Positions 8,368 through 18,290 of a DNA stretch of 64,000 nucleotides are shown here, piece by piece. Positions within the stretch are counted from its first letter, which is position 1. Each line of letters opens with the position of its first letter. The stretch comes from Cerasicoccus maritimus (GTDB lineage: Bacteria > Verrucomicrobiota > Verrucomicrobiia > Opitutales > Cerasicoccaceae). The DNA lies in the NCBI GenBank assembly GCA_031296935.1, contig JAVDPD010000011.1, positions 1 to 64,000 of the forward strand, written 5' to 3'. The notes below the pieces were generated by a model that saw only the letters and a program-made list of their open reading frames with translations, did no database searches and was not told where the DNA came from. Both the position numbers and the translations under genes were made by a program.

Positions 8368-9714
8368 ATGGAATTCAAACAGCCAATCCTCATCGCGCTC
8401 CTTGCCGCCCTCCCCTGGGCACCCGTCCATGCCGCCAAAACGCAATACAGCGTTAGCGGCGATCATGCGGACGGCATTTACGCCGAGGGCGAAACCGCAG
8501 TTTTTCAAGTAAAGCGTGAAGAAGCCGCCATCGGCCAAAGCGCCGAATATCGCATTTGGCAAAACCGCTGGGACACCATCACCACGCAACCGCTCGATGC
8601 CCAACTTGCCGAGGAAAACATCAACTTCTCGCCGGATGGAAATGGCTGGTATCGCTGCTCAATTCGTCTGCCCGAGGTAAGGCGCCCAGCGGCGGAATCC
8701 GGCATCGTGGTCGCTCCGGAAAAGTTTCAGCCGTCCATGCCCGCGCCGGAAGATTTCGATGCGTTCTGGACTGCGCAAAAAGAGCGACTCGCGGCCTCGC
8801 CCGCCACCCCGATCATCACGCCGCTGACGCCCGAGCAATTTAAACTCGAAGCGAAGAATCCGGATCACCGCAAGAAGATCGAGCGCATTGCCGAGAAAGG
8901 CTTCACCTACGCGAACGTCGAAATCCCCTGCCTCGATGTCCAGCCCGTGCGCGGCTACTACTGTGCGCCCAAAGACGCAGCGCGCGGCAGCACGCCCGCG
9001 ATCATTCTCTTCCACGCGGCTGGCGTTAAAGGCGGCTGGTGCCGCTCCAGCCTCGTCCAAGCGCTGTCAATGGCGGAGAAATACAACGCCATCGTGATCG
9101 ACATCAACGCCCACGGCATGCTCAACGGCCAACCACAGGCCTACTACGACGATCTGGAAAAGGGTGAGTTGAAAAACTACCGCCATCAGGGCAACCAGAG
9201 CCGTGACGATTTTTACTTCCTGGGCATGTTCCTGCGCCTCATGCGCGCCATTGATTTCCTCTGCGCGCAACCGGAGTGGGATGGCCAGCATTTGCTCGCC
9301 TACGGCATCAGCCAGGGTGGCGGCCAGGTGCTCGCCGCAGCAGGGCTCGATCACCGTGTTTCCGGCGCGGTCGCCATCGTCCCCGCCTTGTGCGACATCT
9401 CCGGCAACGTGGCCGGATGGCCGGGCCTTGGCAATGCGAAAGCAGGCACGCCAGAAGCGGAAGCCATCGCCAACACCATGCGCTACTTCGACGCTGTTAA
9501 TTTTAACGCCCGTTCTCAGGCTGACACGCTTATGGCCGTGGGCCTCATTGACACCACCTGCCCACCGCCTGGCGTTTATGCCGCCTATAATCAGTTGGAC
9601 ACGCCGAAACGCATCATCAGCGCTCCCGATCAAGGACACCACCAAATGTCCATCCCCAACAGCCAACTTCGCCGCGAATACGAGAACTTCATCAAGGAAC
9701 AGTTGAAGAAGTGA
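8368..9714 (+). CDS. Secreted acetyl xylan esterase/cephalosporin deacetylase-like esterase (CE7-like)
   Basis: A 448-residue exported alpha/beta hydrolase. The signal peptide MEFKQPILIALLAALPWAPVHA fixes the ATG at 8368. After an N-terminal beta domain (to about residue 125) the AXE1-type esterase begins at PAPEDFDAFW. Landmarks are IILFHAAGVKGGW, DINAHGM, the nucleophile elbow GISQGGGQ, the acid in GLIDTTCPP and His in QGHHQM. CE7 enzymes remove acetyl groups from oligosaccharides, and their acid and histidine spacing matches. It is third in the lyase/glycosidase/esterase series. This suggests the target polysaccharide is acetylated, but the exact substrate is not deducible. Confidence 0.8.
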   Translation: MEFKQPILIALLAALPWAPVHAAKTQYSVSGDHADGIYAEGETAVFQVKREEAAIGQSAEYRIWQNRWDTITTQPLDAQLAEENINFSPDGNGWYRCSIRLPEVRRPAAESGIVVAPEKFQPSMPAPEDFDAFWTAQKERLAASPATPIITPLTPEQFKLEAKNPDHRKKIERIAEKGFTYANVEIPCLDVQPVRGYYCAPKDAARGSTPAIILFHAAGVKGGWCRSSLVQALSMAEKYNAIVIDINAHGMLNGQPQAYYDDLEKGELKNYRHQGNQSRDDFYFLGMFLRLMRAIDFLCAQPEWDGQHLLAYGISQGGGQVLAAAGLDHRVSGAVAIVPALCDISGNVAGWPGLGNAKAGTPEAEAIANTMRYFDAVNFNARSQADTLMAVGLIDTTCPPPGVYAAYNQLDTPKRIISAPDQGHHQMSIPNSQLRREYENFIKEQLKK

Positions 9715-9756
9715 GCGTAGAGCCGATATATTAATAACCAAGAACCCCTGCCCCTC

Positions 9757-12700
9757 ATGCCAGCAAAAATCAGACAGAGCAAACGCCCCCTGGCTCGCCC
9801 TACTCGACACAGCGGTTTCGCACTAGTGATTGCAATGCTCTTGATGGGCATGATGGTCCTGCTCTTAATTTCCTTAACGACGCTGACCAAGGTCGAGACG
9901 GAGCTTTCCACGCAGAAAAAGCAATCATCCATCGCGCGGGAAAACGCACTGCTCGCGCTCAACATCGCCTTGGGCCAATTGCAGAAATACGCCGGCCCGG
10001 ATCAGCGTACCACCGTCCGCGCCGACATCGACGCCAACCTCGTCGACACCACCGGCGCCAACGCCCAGTGGATCGGCGTTTACGGCAATGGCGCGCCTGT
10101 TGACTACAGCGAGTTGCCGTCTTCCGTATCGACAACCATTGCAAATAATTCCGACAGCAAGGGCTCTCAAGCCAAGTTGCTTAACTGGTTGGTGAGTGGT
10201 AACGAAGGCGTCGACTTCACACCTGAAACCGATGTCGCCGACGATGGCCACATCCTCAACGCGCCCAGTTCCTTCGCATTTACGCCCATCAGCACTGTGG
10301 ACCTCAGCCAAGCAAGCGCCTTTCCCTCTGACACCGACACACAGGTTCTCCTGCTCGGCGAAGCTGCCGCTTCTTCGGTTTATGATTACGTGGCGGCGCC
10401 GCTAGTCGATATCACTAACGACGCGAATTCGGCCACCAGCGGACGCTATGCCTGGTGGGTTGGCGATGAAGGTGCCAAGGCCAACGCGACACTCGGCATG
10501 GCCGACACCGCAAACCTCGACAAAGCATTCGTCAGCGCGCAACGCACGGCCATCGAATTGATGGACAAAGACGATTACCCCACTTTCACATCAAGCCAGT
10601 TAATCGGCGATAATTTCAACCCGTCGTCGGAGAGTTTATCGCTGCTCAACTCGCTCAACGAATTGTCCTTCCTCGCGGTGAACGACTCCAGCGAAATGAT
10701 CGACGCCATGCAGGCCAACCCACACGCGATCACCATTCATTCCGAAACACTCTTGGTCGATAGCTATGCAGGCGGCTTGAAGCAAGACCTCTCCGCTGCG
10801 CTCGCAACGAGTGCGATCTCCCCCGCCGACAGCGACTACATTTTCGAGCCAGATGCAGACGACGCCAATGACAGCTTCGCCGTGCCAACCTGGGGTGCCC
10901 TCCGTTCGTTCGCTCAAACCACCACCCCCAGCTCAGGTGGACTGGAACCCCGCGTCCCCACCACGACCGATGTAGGCGTCTCGCCAGTGCTCACCTACTT
11001 CTCGCTGGGCCTTCACTACGTAGCGCCAGAAGGACGCTACGAAGGCGCGCCCATACGCCTGGCGATGTTTCCGCTCGTCGTGCTCTGGAATCCCTACACG
11101 ACCACGCTTAAAGCACATACTTATGAAGTCGGCCTCAACCGACCTTTTCACGCCTGGTATCAGCTTCAAGTTTATGATGAAGATGCCGGTGAGTGGAAGG
11201 AAAGAGAGTCGGTGAGCTTTAACCGGGGCGCAGGCATCAACAGCCAATGGGATAACAACACCTACGTTCGCTTCGCCATTGATTGCCCGGACATCCCTCC
11301 AGGTGCCAGCCTCATCTTCTCCTTACAAGGCAGTGAGAGCGGAGCCACCTACGACGCCGACGCCAATGATGAACCTAAAAATGTCCTGACCAACGGACTT
11401 TACAGCGCAGGGCATGTGCTCTGCGATTTTGGCAACAACGCGATTTATATGGAGGCCGATGAAGTGGATGCCCAATTTAGGGTCACAGGCGCATACCTGT
11501 ATCATCCAGTTAATAGTAGCTACGGAATGTCCGGCGGTGAATTATCCGCATATCTGGGTGAAGTCGTATCCACCGGCCCCCTCGGCTACGAAACCAGTGA
11601 CAGCAATGACAAGCAATGGCATCAAACCATCTCGCGAATTTCGCCAGCGCAGGACAGCGCTAACAATACCGTGATGGTTGGCAACAGCGCTCGAAACGAA
11701 TTCCTCCAGGCACCTGCGCAACTCGATGAGTTTGCGGTCCAGCCAAGTTCGGTCATGTATATTGAGAAGAACTTTGCTGCGGCCCCACCTTCGTCTTCGA
11801 TTTACACTGACGTGCGCTGGATTGCTCAAAGCAACCCACGCTCACTTTACATCACCAAGACAAGGAGTGACTCCAGTAACCCATCCAACTTCAGCGCCGG
11901 CGGAGGAATGGAAAGCCCATGGATGACATTTAATGCCGAAACCAGCGGTAAGCGCGCCTCGGCGGGAACCAGTCTGGACTCAGTTACTGGCATCGTTGAC
12001 GCTACCTTATTTGAGTTCCGCTCCGAAGACCAGCCGTTGCTTGCGCTGGGCCAGTTGCAACACGCCAACTTGTCTTACATCAATACCTACCCGGCCTACC
12101 CCATTGGCAATAGTCTGGCTGATTATCACTTCCGCAATGCGCGTGATCAACTCCGTCTGACCTATTCTGGCGGCGTTCAATCCCCGAGTGATAAAATCAC
12201 CTCCTACTACGATATATCCTGGCTGCTCAATCGCGCGCTGTGGGACCGCTACTTTGTCTCCACCATTCCCAATGCTGGTACTGGCAAAGCGACCGACACC
12301 AGTTTGAGCGATATCCCTGCCGAGCTGCCCAATGCACGCATTGCATCCAACGATACACTCACGGACGCAGAACTGCGTGATGCCAAACTAGCCGCTGCCG
12401 GGCTCACCCTTAAGGGCGGCTTCAACATCAATTCAACCTCCGAGCAAGCTTGGCGCGCAGTTCTGGGCGGCATCAATCAACTACCCTACGATCCCGAAAG
12501 CGACACCGCTTCAAGCAGTAAACTCGGCGCAGCCCTGCCTCGCTTCAGTCGGCCCACCGAGGTGCCCAGCATTGACTCCACGCAGGCCTGGGGCTGGCAA
12601 GGCTATCGCCAGTTGACCGATGAGCAAATTGCCGAGCTCGCCAAAAACATCGTCGCAGAAATTCGCAACCGCGGACCATTCGTTTCACTCGCAGACTTCA

Positions 12701-13260
12701 TCAACCGTCGCCTCGTGAACAACGCCAGCACCGCTGACGACGAACGCTTCAAAGGCGCACTGCAAGCCGCCATCGATGCGACCTACTCTGGCTCGGCCGC
12801 TGTCAACCGCGGCGAAGACAACGCCTACGGCAGCAGTGGATCCAACCCCTTCCACCACCAAACTGGCGAGCTGCCCAACTACACCGGGGGCAACCTCGAC
12901 CTCGAGCTCATGCAAGGCTATAAAGGCACGCTCGACGGCGAGGTCCCCTACGGCTCCACGTCCGCTTTCGCACCGCAGTTCCTCACTCAAGCCGACGTAT
13001 TGTCCGCCATCGGCGCCGGGCTGACCGCACGCTCGGACACCTTCGTCATCCGCACTTATGGTGAGGCGCTAAACCCACTTACCCAAGAGGTGCAAAGCCG
13101 CGCCTGGTGCGAAGCCATTGTCCAACGCCAGATCGATTACATAGACTCTGAGTCGAATGCTCCTGAAGACACGCTCGACGACCTCACTCTGCAAAACCGG
13201 TCCTTCGGCCGCAAATTTCAAATCGTATCATTCAGATGGCTCACCCCCGAAGAAATTTAA
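9757..13260 (+). CDS. Giant pseudopilin-type protein (Verru_Chthon cassette protein A-like)
   Basis: A 1167-residue protein with a short basic N-terminus followed by a prepilin/PilX-like membrane helix (GFALVIAMLLMGMMVLLLIS, about residues 25-46) and a polar helical continuation (TKVETELSTQKKQSSIARENALLALNIALGQLQ). The rest is a very large extracytoplasmic region. This organisation and length fit Verru_Chthon cassette protein A, known from Verrucomicrobia in four-gene cassettes with pilin-like B, C and D proteins. None of B-D is visible here. The stop overlaps the start of the next gene (TAATG), so the two are translationally coupled. The role is unknown; surface display or secretion linked to the adjacent polysaccharide genes is a guess. 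Confidence 0.75.
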   Translation: MPAKIRQSKRPLARPTRHSGFALVIAMLLMGMMVLLLISLTTLTKVETELSTQKKQSSIARENALLALNIALGQLQKYAGPDQRTTVRADIDANLVDTTGANAQWIGVYGNGAPVDYSELPSSVSTTIANNSDSKGSQAKLLNWLVSGNEGVDFTPETDVADDGHILNAPSSFAFTPISTVDLSQASAFPSDTDTQVLLLGEAAASSVYDYVAAPLVDITNDANSATSGRYAWWVGDEGAKANATLGMADTANLDKAFVSAQRTAIELMDKDDYPTFTSSQLIGDNFNPSSESLSLLNSLNELSFLAVNDSSEMIDAMQANPHAITIHSETLLVDSYAGGLKQDLSAALATSAISPADSDYIFEPDADDANDSFAVPTWGALRSFAQTTTPSSGGLEPRVPTTTDVGVSPVLTYFSLGLHYVAPEGRYEGAPIRLAMFPLVVLWNPYTTTLKAHTYEVGLNRPFHAWYQLQVYDEDAGEWKERESVSFNRGAGINSQWDNNTYVRFAIDCPDIPPGASLIFSLQGSESGATYDADANDEPKNVLTNGLYSAGHVLCDFGNNAIYMEADEVDAQFRVTGAYLYHPVNSSYGMSGGELSAYLGEVVSTGPLGYETSDSNDKQWHQTISRISPAQDSANNTVMVGNSARNEFLQAPAQLDEFAVQPSSVMYIEKNFAAAPPSSSIYTDVRWIAQSNPRSLYITKTRSDSSNPSNFSAGGGMESPWMTFNAETSGKRASAGTSLDSVTGIVDATLFEFRSEDQPLLALGQLQHANLSYINTYPAYPIGNSLADYHFRNARDQLRLTYSGGVQSPSDKITSYYDISWLLNRALWDRYFVSTIPNAGTGKATDTSLSDIPAELPNARIASNDTLTDAELRDAKLAAAGLTLKGGFNINSTSEQAWRAVLGGINQLPYDPESDTASSSKLGAALPRFSRPTEVPSIDSTQAWGWQGYRQLTDEQIAELAKNIVAEIRNRGPFVSLADFINRRLVNNASTADDERFKGALQAAIDATYSGSAAVNRGEDNAYGSSGSNPFHHQTGELPNYTGGNLDLELMQGYKGTLDGEVPYGSTSAFAPQFLTQADVLSAIGAGLTARSDTFVIRTYGEALNPLTQEVQSRAWCEAIVQRQIDYIDSESNAPEDTLDDLTLQNRSFGRKFQIVSFRWLTPEEI

Positions 13261-13973
13261 TGCCCCACCACTCCCTATTCAAAGCCAGCCTCCTTGGTCT
13301 GGGCATCGCCTTGGCGAGTGCTACCGCTTTGGCGCAAGACGCCGTCGAGACGACTGCCAGCTTCCGCACCCTCGCCCTTGGCAAAACACTCTCGAATGTA
13401 TTCTACGACATCGATGGCAAGCCGAAGACCATCATGGCCGGCAGCTCGGGATTCTCCTCGCCTTACCAAACCGAGATCGGCGAGAAGGTTGAAATCTATC
13501 GCGAAATTCCTGGCGAAAAACCGACTGACCCGCCACAGAAACTTTCAATTGCCGACTTCACACTCCCGGACGCGGGCCCCTACCTCGTCCTCTTTCACGT
13601 CAATCCGCTGGACACGAACAACGTGCTCATCAAGGTCGTCAACGACTCCTGGGAGCTGCATCCCGTCGGCTTCATGCGCGTGTTCAATTACTCGCCACGC
13701 CTGGCGATGATTAAGATCGGCGACGAGGTGGCAGAGCTCAGAACCAGCGACTCACATCAGTTTCCTTATTCGGACAAGCTCCAAGTTTGGCTGCAAGCCG
13801 CAGTCCTGGAAAAAGAAGAATGGGCATTGCGCGTCAGCGCACCGCAAGCGCTGATTCCCAATTCACGCTCAACGATTGTCCTCGTGGATCAGGAACCGTC
13901 CGAAGACCGCCCCGTGACTGAAGAGCTGCTTGTGCGCAACTTTATCGAGCGCGCCCCGAAGCCGAAAGAATAA
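13260..13973 (+). CDS. Exported protein of unknown function coupled to the pseudopilin-type gene
   Basis: A 237-residue protein with signal peptide MPHHSLFKASLLGLGIALASATALAQ. The mature part has alternating beta-rich segments (SFRTLALGKTLSNVFYDIDG, PYLVLFHVNPLDTNNV, WALRVSAPQ) and no enzymatic motif I recognise. Its ATG overlaps the preceding stop as TAATG. With no other spacing, it is almost certainly co-translated with the giant pseudopilin-type protein and may act with it. It is followed by a 25-bp perfect inverted repeat before the convergent symporter gene. Confidence 0.75.
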   Translation: MPHHSLFKASLLGLGIALASATALAQDAVETTASFRTLALGKTLSNVFYDIDGKPKTIMAGSSGFSSPYQTEIGEKVEIYREIPGEKPTDPPQKLSIADFTLPDAGPYLVLFHVNPLDTNNVLIKVVNDSWELHPVGFMRVFNYSPRLAMIKIGDEVAELRTSDSHQFPYSDKLQVWLQAAVLEKEEWALRVSAPQALIPNSRSTIVLVDQEPSEDRPVTEELLVRNFIERAPKPKE

Positions 13974-14076
13974 AGTAGAGCGAAGTGTTGCCCAAGTGCT
14001 CTAAAAAGGCTGATCGAGTCGGTGAGGTGCATTCGAGAGTTTGCAGTATCAATTGGTGCAATGTAATTGATTTAAA

Positions 14077-14136
14077 CAGGAAGATCGGAAAGAACGGGAA
14101 GCAGCAAGAACCTTCCCGTTCTTTCCGATCTTCCTG
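14077..14136. terminator. 25-bp perfect inverted repeat between convergent genes
   Basis: Arms at 14077-14101 and 14112-14136 are perfectly complementary (left arm begins CAGGAAGATCGGAAAG) with a 10-base loop. It lies between the stop codons of the exported protein (13973) and the symporter (14162). It lacks a T-run on either side. Position suggests a bidirectional terminator, but the long perfect stem is unusual. Confidence 0.7.
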
Positions 14137-14161
14137 TAAACCCTCCGTATCCTGGGTTGTT

Positions 14162-15931
14162 TTAAGCCTCGCGATCGCGCTGTTCGATTATCTTCAATAC
14201 GCTCTTCTTTGCACGGAGGCCACCCCAGTAAAGCAACCCGCCGACACACAGGATGAACGCCGAAATGAACAAGACACACGCCCGCCCGCCCCAGTCATTC
14301 GGCACCAGCAGGATGAGTAGGACGCCCAAGCCCACGCCCAGCACCGCCTTCGACAAAACGAAGTATTGGTCGTAATCAATGCTGCTCGAGCCGACTTCCT
14401 TCTCGTAGTCGATGGGCCGATGCATCGTTTCAAAAAACTTGTCAACATCCTCGCGCGATTTCTGCGGAGTCGTTCGGTAGAGCAAACGGCAAATGACCGT
14501 GGCCGCCAAACCAAAGAGCAGAATCCACATCGTGCGTTCTTGAATGGTCCATTCCTCGCCAGTCGTGTACTGCTGCCAGAACGACCAAATCGACGGCAGC
14601 ATGCAGCCGCCAAAAATCGGGAAGTAAGACCACTTAGGCAGTTTCTTAATCCAAAGCCCCATAAGCATCGGAAAGCCCATCGGCACCCCGATCACCGAGC
14701 CGAGAATCAGGTAGGCGTCGAAGAGCGCAAACTCCGTCTGAGCGGCGATCAATAAAGCATAGGTAATGATGATCCCGCCAAGAATGATCGTGGAGATGTG
14801 ACAGATGCGAATTTCGGTCTTGGGCGGCAAGTCATCTTCATAGCCCAAAGCGCCCCGCAAGCGCGGGATGATGTTACGCGCGATGACGCCGACCTGCCCG
14901 TTCAAGCCGGAATCCATGCTACTCATCGTGGCGGCAAACATCGCCGCAATCAGCATGCCCAGCATGCCGTTGGGCAACAACTTCGTGGCAATGAACGCAT
15001 AGGAGCTCTCCGACGGTTTTTCCAATCCGCTGGCCACGATATCCGTCTCGAACATGAAACGCGCCACCATCGGCGGAATGAACCACACCGCGCTGCCAAT
15101 GGCCATCATCGCAAACGCCCACCACGAAGAGCGCGCCGCTTCCCGCCCATCGCGCGCCGCAATGTAGCGCCCCGCAGCGCTAAAACTGACCTGCGAATAG
15201 ATCTGCATGACGAAGACCACGATTGCCCATTGGTAGGTGAAGCGGTCGCCGTCGAATTGCCCCGGCTCATTGATGAAGCGGAAGTCTTCGCTCACCCGCG
15301 GATCGCTGAAGTAATCAAAGAACGGGCCCAATCCGCCAATCGCGCGCAGCGATAAAAAGCAGACCACCAGCGTGATCGCAAACATGATCAACGCCTGCAC
15401 AAAGTCCGTTGCCATGACTGCCCATTTACCACCCGTAGTGGAATAAAAAGTAACGATGATGCCGATGCCGATCAGCACGGGTACGAGCTCAATATTGAGC
15501 ACGGTGCTCGCAAACAACGACAAGGCATACAGCTGAATCGCGGCGCCAAATGGCCCAAGAAAAACACCGGAGATCGCCGAAAATTGCTCCACTGCCGTAC
15601 CGAAGCGCGTCCGTACCACATCGGCCGTCGTGAAAGCGCGCGTCTGCCGAAACCATTTTCCCAGAAACAAGCCACCGATCGCAAAGCCCAGGCAATTCGC
15701 CACGTAGATAATCAACAAGCTCGGCCCGCCTTCATAAGCCGCCGCCGCATTGCCGGTGAACGTGAAGGCGCTGATGCCACTCATGAGCATACTCGTGCCA
15801 ACCATCCACCAGGTACCTTGGGCGCCGCCGCGTACGAAGTCGCTTAGGTTTTTATTAAAGCGGGCAAACAGCCCGCCCAAAAGTAACAGGACGCCGAGGT
15901 AAACAACGAGAGTTATGTATTCTACTTTCAT
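14162..15931 (-). CDS. Sodium:solute symporter (SSS family)
   Basis: A 589-residue inner-membrane protein with about 14 hydrophobic helices. SSS-family features visible are a first helix region MKVEYITLVVYLGVLLLLGG, GTSMLMSGISAFTFTGNAA, the glycine-rich GKWAVMATDFVQA and AAMFAATMSSMDSGLNG. Such carriers use the Na+ gradient to import sugars, uronates or other small solutes. It is the last gene of a leftward operon with the heparinase II/III-like lyase (22-bp gap) and a 2-hydroxyacid dehydrogenase. It therefore likely imports lyase products, which are unsaturated uronic-acid-type sugars if the inference holds. ATG at 15931. Confidence 0.9.
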   Translation of the reverse strand: MKVEYITLVVYLGVLLLLGGLFARFNKNLSDFVRGGAQGTWWMVGTSMLMSGISAFTFTGNAAAAYEGGPSLLIIYVANCLGFAIGGLFLGKWFRQTRAFTTADVVRTRFGTAVEQFSAISGVFLGPFGAAIQLYALSLFASTVLNIELVPVLIGIGIIVTFYSTTGGKWAVMATDFVQALIMFAITLVVCFLSLRAIGGLGPFFDYFSDPRVSEDFRFINEPGQFDGDRFTYQWAIVVFVMQIYSQVSFSAAGRYIAARDGREAARSSWWAFAMMAIGSAVWFIPPMVARFMFETDIVASGLEKPSESSYAFIATKLLPNGMLGMLIAAMFAATMSSMDSGLNGQVGVIARNIIPRLRGALGYEDDLPPKTEIRICHISTIILGGIIITYALLIAAQTEFALFDAYLILGSVIGVPMGFPMLMGLWIKKLPKWSYFPIFGGCMLPSIWSFWQQYTTGEEWTIQERTMWILLFGLAATVICRLLYRTTPQKSREDVDKFFETMHRPIDYEKEVGSSSIDYDQYFVLSKAVLGVGLGVLLILLVPNDWGGRACVLFISAFILCVGGLLYWGGLRAKKSVLKIIEQRDREA

Positions 15932-15953
15932 TCAGGCAATGTATAAGCAGCCA

Positions 15954-18224
15954 CTATTGTGCGGCATGAGTGACAGCGGCAAGAACAATTACCTGCGCCA
16001 TATCATCAACCGCAGATATTTCCCAAACGCCATCTTCACTCAACACGGCCGCAAAATCGCGCGACTCCTTCGACTGAAAATCAAAGCCAATAAACTTCAG
16101 TTGCGTTGCGCCAATCGCAATGACCGACGTTGCCTTACCGCCTTCGGTGCGCACCGCGACAAGCCCAGCCTTGAGCTCGGCCTTGTCTTCGCCCAACGCA
16201 AGCGTCTGCATAGAAGGCTCAACCTGCCAGGCTAAGTAGTCCACCCAGTCGCCGTTGGACAACGTGAGCTGGCATTGCCCTGGCTGGCTCGCCACGATCT
16301 TCGTTTGCAATGGTGCGAGTCCGCTCTCTCTCGCCATTGGCTGAAGCAGCGTGACGAAGGACAAGTCATCGCCTTCCTGCTCCACCGCGTAGCTGCGATT
16401 GCGATCCAGCTTCACATCGACTTTTTCCTTGGTGGGCATGCGCTTGGTCAAGGCCATCGCCGGCTCTAATAAGCGGACAAACAGCTTGCCCTTTTTGCCA
16501 TTGATCAGCATGCCGTCGTTGGCTGCCTTTGGCGCGTAGCGAAACTGCGCCAGCCATTCCGCCTTCACCGGCTCGGGCGCTTTCACTGAATCAAAGACTA
16601 GGAAGTAGTCGCCGCGACGATGCAACAACCCACGCTCAACTGCGCTGACATCGTCGTAAACATCACTCAAGTCCACCGAGGCCCAGTTCCAATTCGGCGC
16701 AGACAGAAACTCCGTCACCACCGCCTTTGCGTCTTTATCGAAGCGTTGGTTTTGCCCGTTGATCAGCAACGTGGCATGGGACTCCGTGGCGTTGGAAAAA
16801 TACTCCCAGCGCGGACCATGTCGTTGCCAGAAATGACTCTCGCCGCCGCCTTTTCCATAGCCAGGAGAAGTCAGCAACCAGTCATCGCCATAGGCAAGCA
16901 TCAGCGCGCCCGCGTCTAGGTGGCTGTGATTGCGGTTCGTATAGCCCGCCTTCATGCTCAGCAAATAATCCGTATCTGACCAGCCACTGCGCGTGGTGAT
17001 CATGTCGTTTTCCGTCAAGCGATGGTCCAACTGCTGCGGCGCGTTCTCCGGTGTCGGCGCAAGACTCGCCCAGAGCATTTGCAAGGCGTATTGATCCAAG
17101 CCACCGTTGAGCGGATAGGCAATATTTTCTGCGAGCCACGCAGCGTTGGGGTCGTTGTAAACCGACGCCAAGCCAAAGAGAATATGATGCGGGCCATGCC
17201 AGTCGCGCGCCACGGCGTCACCCCACAAGAGATTACCGCCCAAGCCGGATGTCGACGCCATCAGCCGATAGCTCGCAGCGTTCTCCAAGAACGGCAAATT
17301 GTAAAGCGATCCACTGTCGATGATTGGCCGCGTTGCCTCGATGAACTGCAAGATGTATTCCATACCATACGTCCAGTACGACACACCTTCGACAGAGCTG
17401 CCATCCGACGCCATGCTGCGGCCGACGTTGATAAAATTCAACCGCGCCGCTGACAGCCAAATCGGCGCCGAGGGGATCTCATCATAGAACGCAATGCCGC
17501 TATAACCCAGCGCCGTCACGCTCACGTGGTTGTGATTCTCGCCATAGCCGCGCGCCCAGTAAGCATCGCCGTAAAGCGCACGCAAAAGGTTGGGCATGCG
17601 CCGCGCCATCGCTTGGCGGATCTTGTTTTGTTCGTCGGCCGAAAACACATCGCGATGCCAATCGTAGGCCAAAGAAATTCCCCGGCCAATGTGGCCAGCC
17701 GCCAAGTCTGAATTGCTACCCATCGGCGGATCGTGGCGTCCCCAAGACTGGTAGGTAATGGCCGCCATAACCAAGTCGCGCAGGCGCGTGCGATAGGCTT
17801 CGTTGTCCGGGCGCAAGCGCACGGCGAACGCGTAGCCAAAAATCTCATTGCCGACATCCCGTTGCCAGAGTTCTTCGCGGGCACTGTAAAGCGTGCGCGC
17901 ATCGCCACGGGTGCCCGCAATTTTCTCTGGAGGCAAATACTCGGGGACCGGCTCGCCCAGACGACGGTCGGCTTCCTTAAAAAACGTCTCGCGATACTCG
18001 CCGCGCACGCCGGTCATTGCGTCGATGCCGTGCGCGATGGCGGGCCATTGTTCGTTCGTATAAAACAGGCGCGGCTCATGCGTTTGCACGGCTTGCTCCC
18101 ACTCCGCAGCATATTCGCGCAGGGACTCGCCAACTTCCTCCGGCGTGATGACCGGCAAGTCACTCGCGCGGGCGCTCAGTGTGAGCAAAGATAGGAACAC
18201 AAAAGATCGGTAACGAAGCTTCAT
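15954..18224 (-). CDS. Heparinase II/III-family polysaccharide lyase
   Basis: A 756-residue exported enzyme with signal peptide MKLRYRSFVFLSLLTLSARA. The N-terminal part (about 90-400) is an alpha-toroid with WARGYGENHNHVSVTALGYSG and WTYGMEYILQF, typical of lyase N-domains. From about residue 420 the heparinase II/III-like beta-sandwich carries YTNRNHSHLDAGALMLAYG, a hallmark with catalytic/metal-site histidines, and ends in a beta domain. The family cleaves uronic-acid-containing polysaccharides by beta-elimination, but the substrate (alginate, glycosaminoglycan or other) cannot be told from sequence alone. It lies between a 2-hydroxyacid dehydrogenase and an SSS symporter in one leftward operon. 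Confidence 0.85.
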   Translation of the reverse strand: MKLRYRSFVFLSLLTLSARASDLPVITPEEVGESLREYAAEWEQAVQTHEPRLFYTNEQWPAIAHGIDAMTGVRGEYRETFFKEADRRLGEPVPEYLPPEKIAGTRGDARTLYSAREELWQRDVGNEIFGYAFAVRLRPDNEAYRTRLRDLVMAAITYQSWGRHDPPMGSNSDLAAGHIGRGISLAYDWHRDVFSADEQNKIRQAMARRMPNLLRALYGDAYWARGYGENHNHVSVTALGYSGIAFYDEIPSAPIWLSAARLNFINVGRSMASDGSSVEGVSYWTYGMEYILQFIEATRPIIDSGSLYNLPFLENAASYRLMASTSGLGGNLLWGDAVARDWHGPHHILFGLASVYNDPNAAWLAENIAYPLNGGLDQYALQMLWASLAPTPENAPQQLDHRLTENDMITTRSGWSDTDYLLSMKAGYTNRNHSHLDAGALMLAYGDDWLLTSPGYGKGGGESHFWQRHGPRWEYFSNATESHATLLINGQNQRFDKDAKAVVTEFLSAPNWNWASVDLSDVYDDVSAVERGLLHRRGDYFLVFDSVKAPEPVKAEWLAQFRYAPKAANDGMLINGKKGKLFVRLLEPAMALTKRMPTKEKVDVKLDRNRSYAVEQEGDDLSFVTLLQPMARESGLAPLQTKIVASQPGQCQLTLSNGDWVDYLAWQVEPSMQTLALGEDKAELKAGLVAVRTEGGKATSVIAIGATQLKFIGFDFQSKESRDFAAVLSEDGVWEISAVDDMAQVIVLAAVTHAAQ

Positions 18225-18245
18225 AAAGCATCAGGGGGTTGGTTT

Positions 18246-18262
18246 CGTCGAGACGACGAAGG
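18246..18262. other. Small hairpin between operon genes
   Basis: TTCGTCG-AGA-CGACGAA, a perfect 7-bp stem in the 66-bp gap between the dehydrogenase stop and the lyase start. It may attenuate or stabilise the leftward transcript. Confidence 0.5.
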
Positions 18263-18290
18263 CTAGGGAATGTATGATGCCGACAACTAC

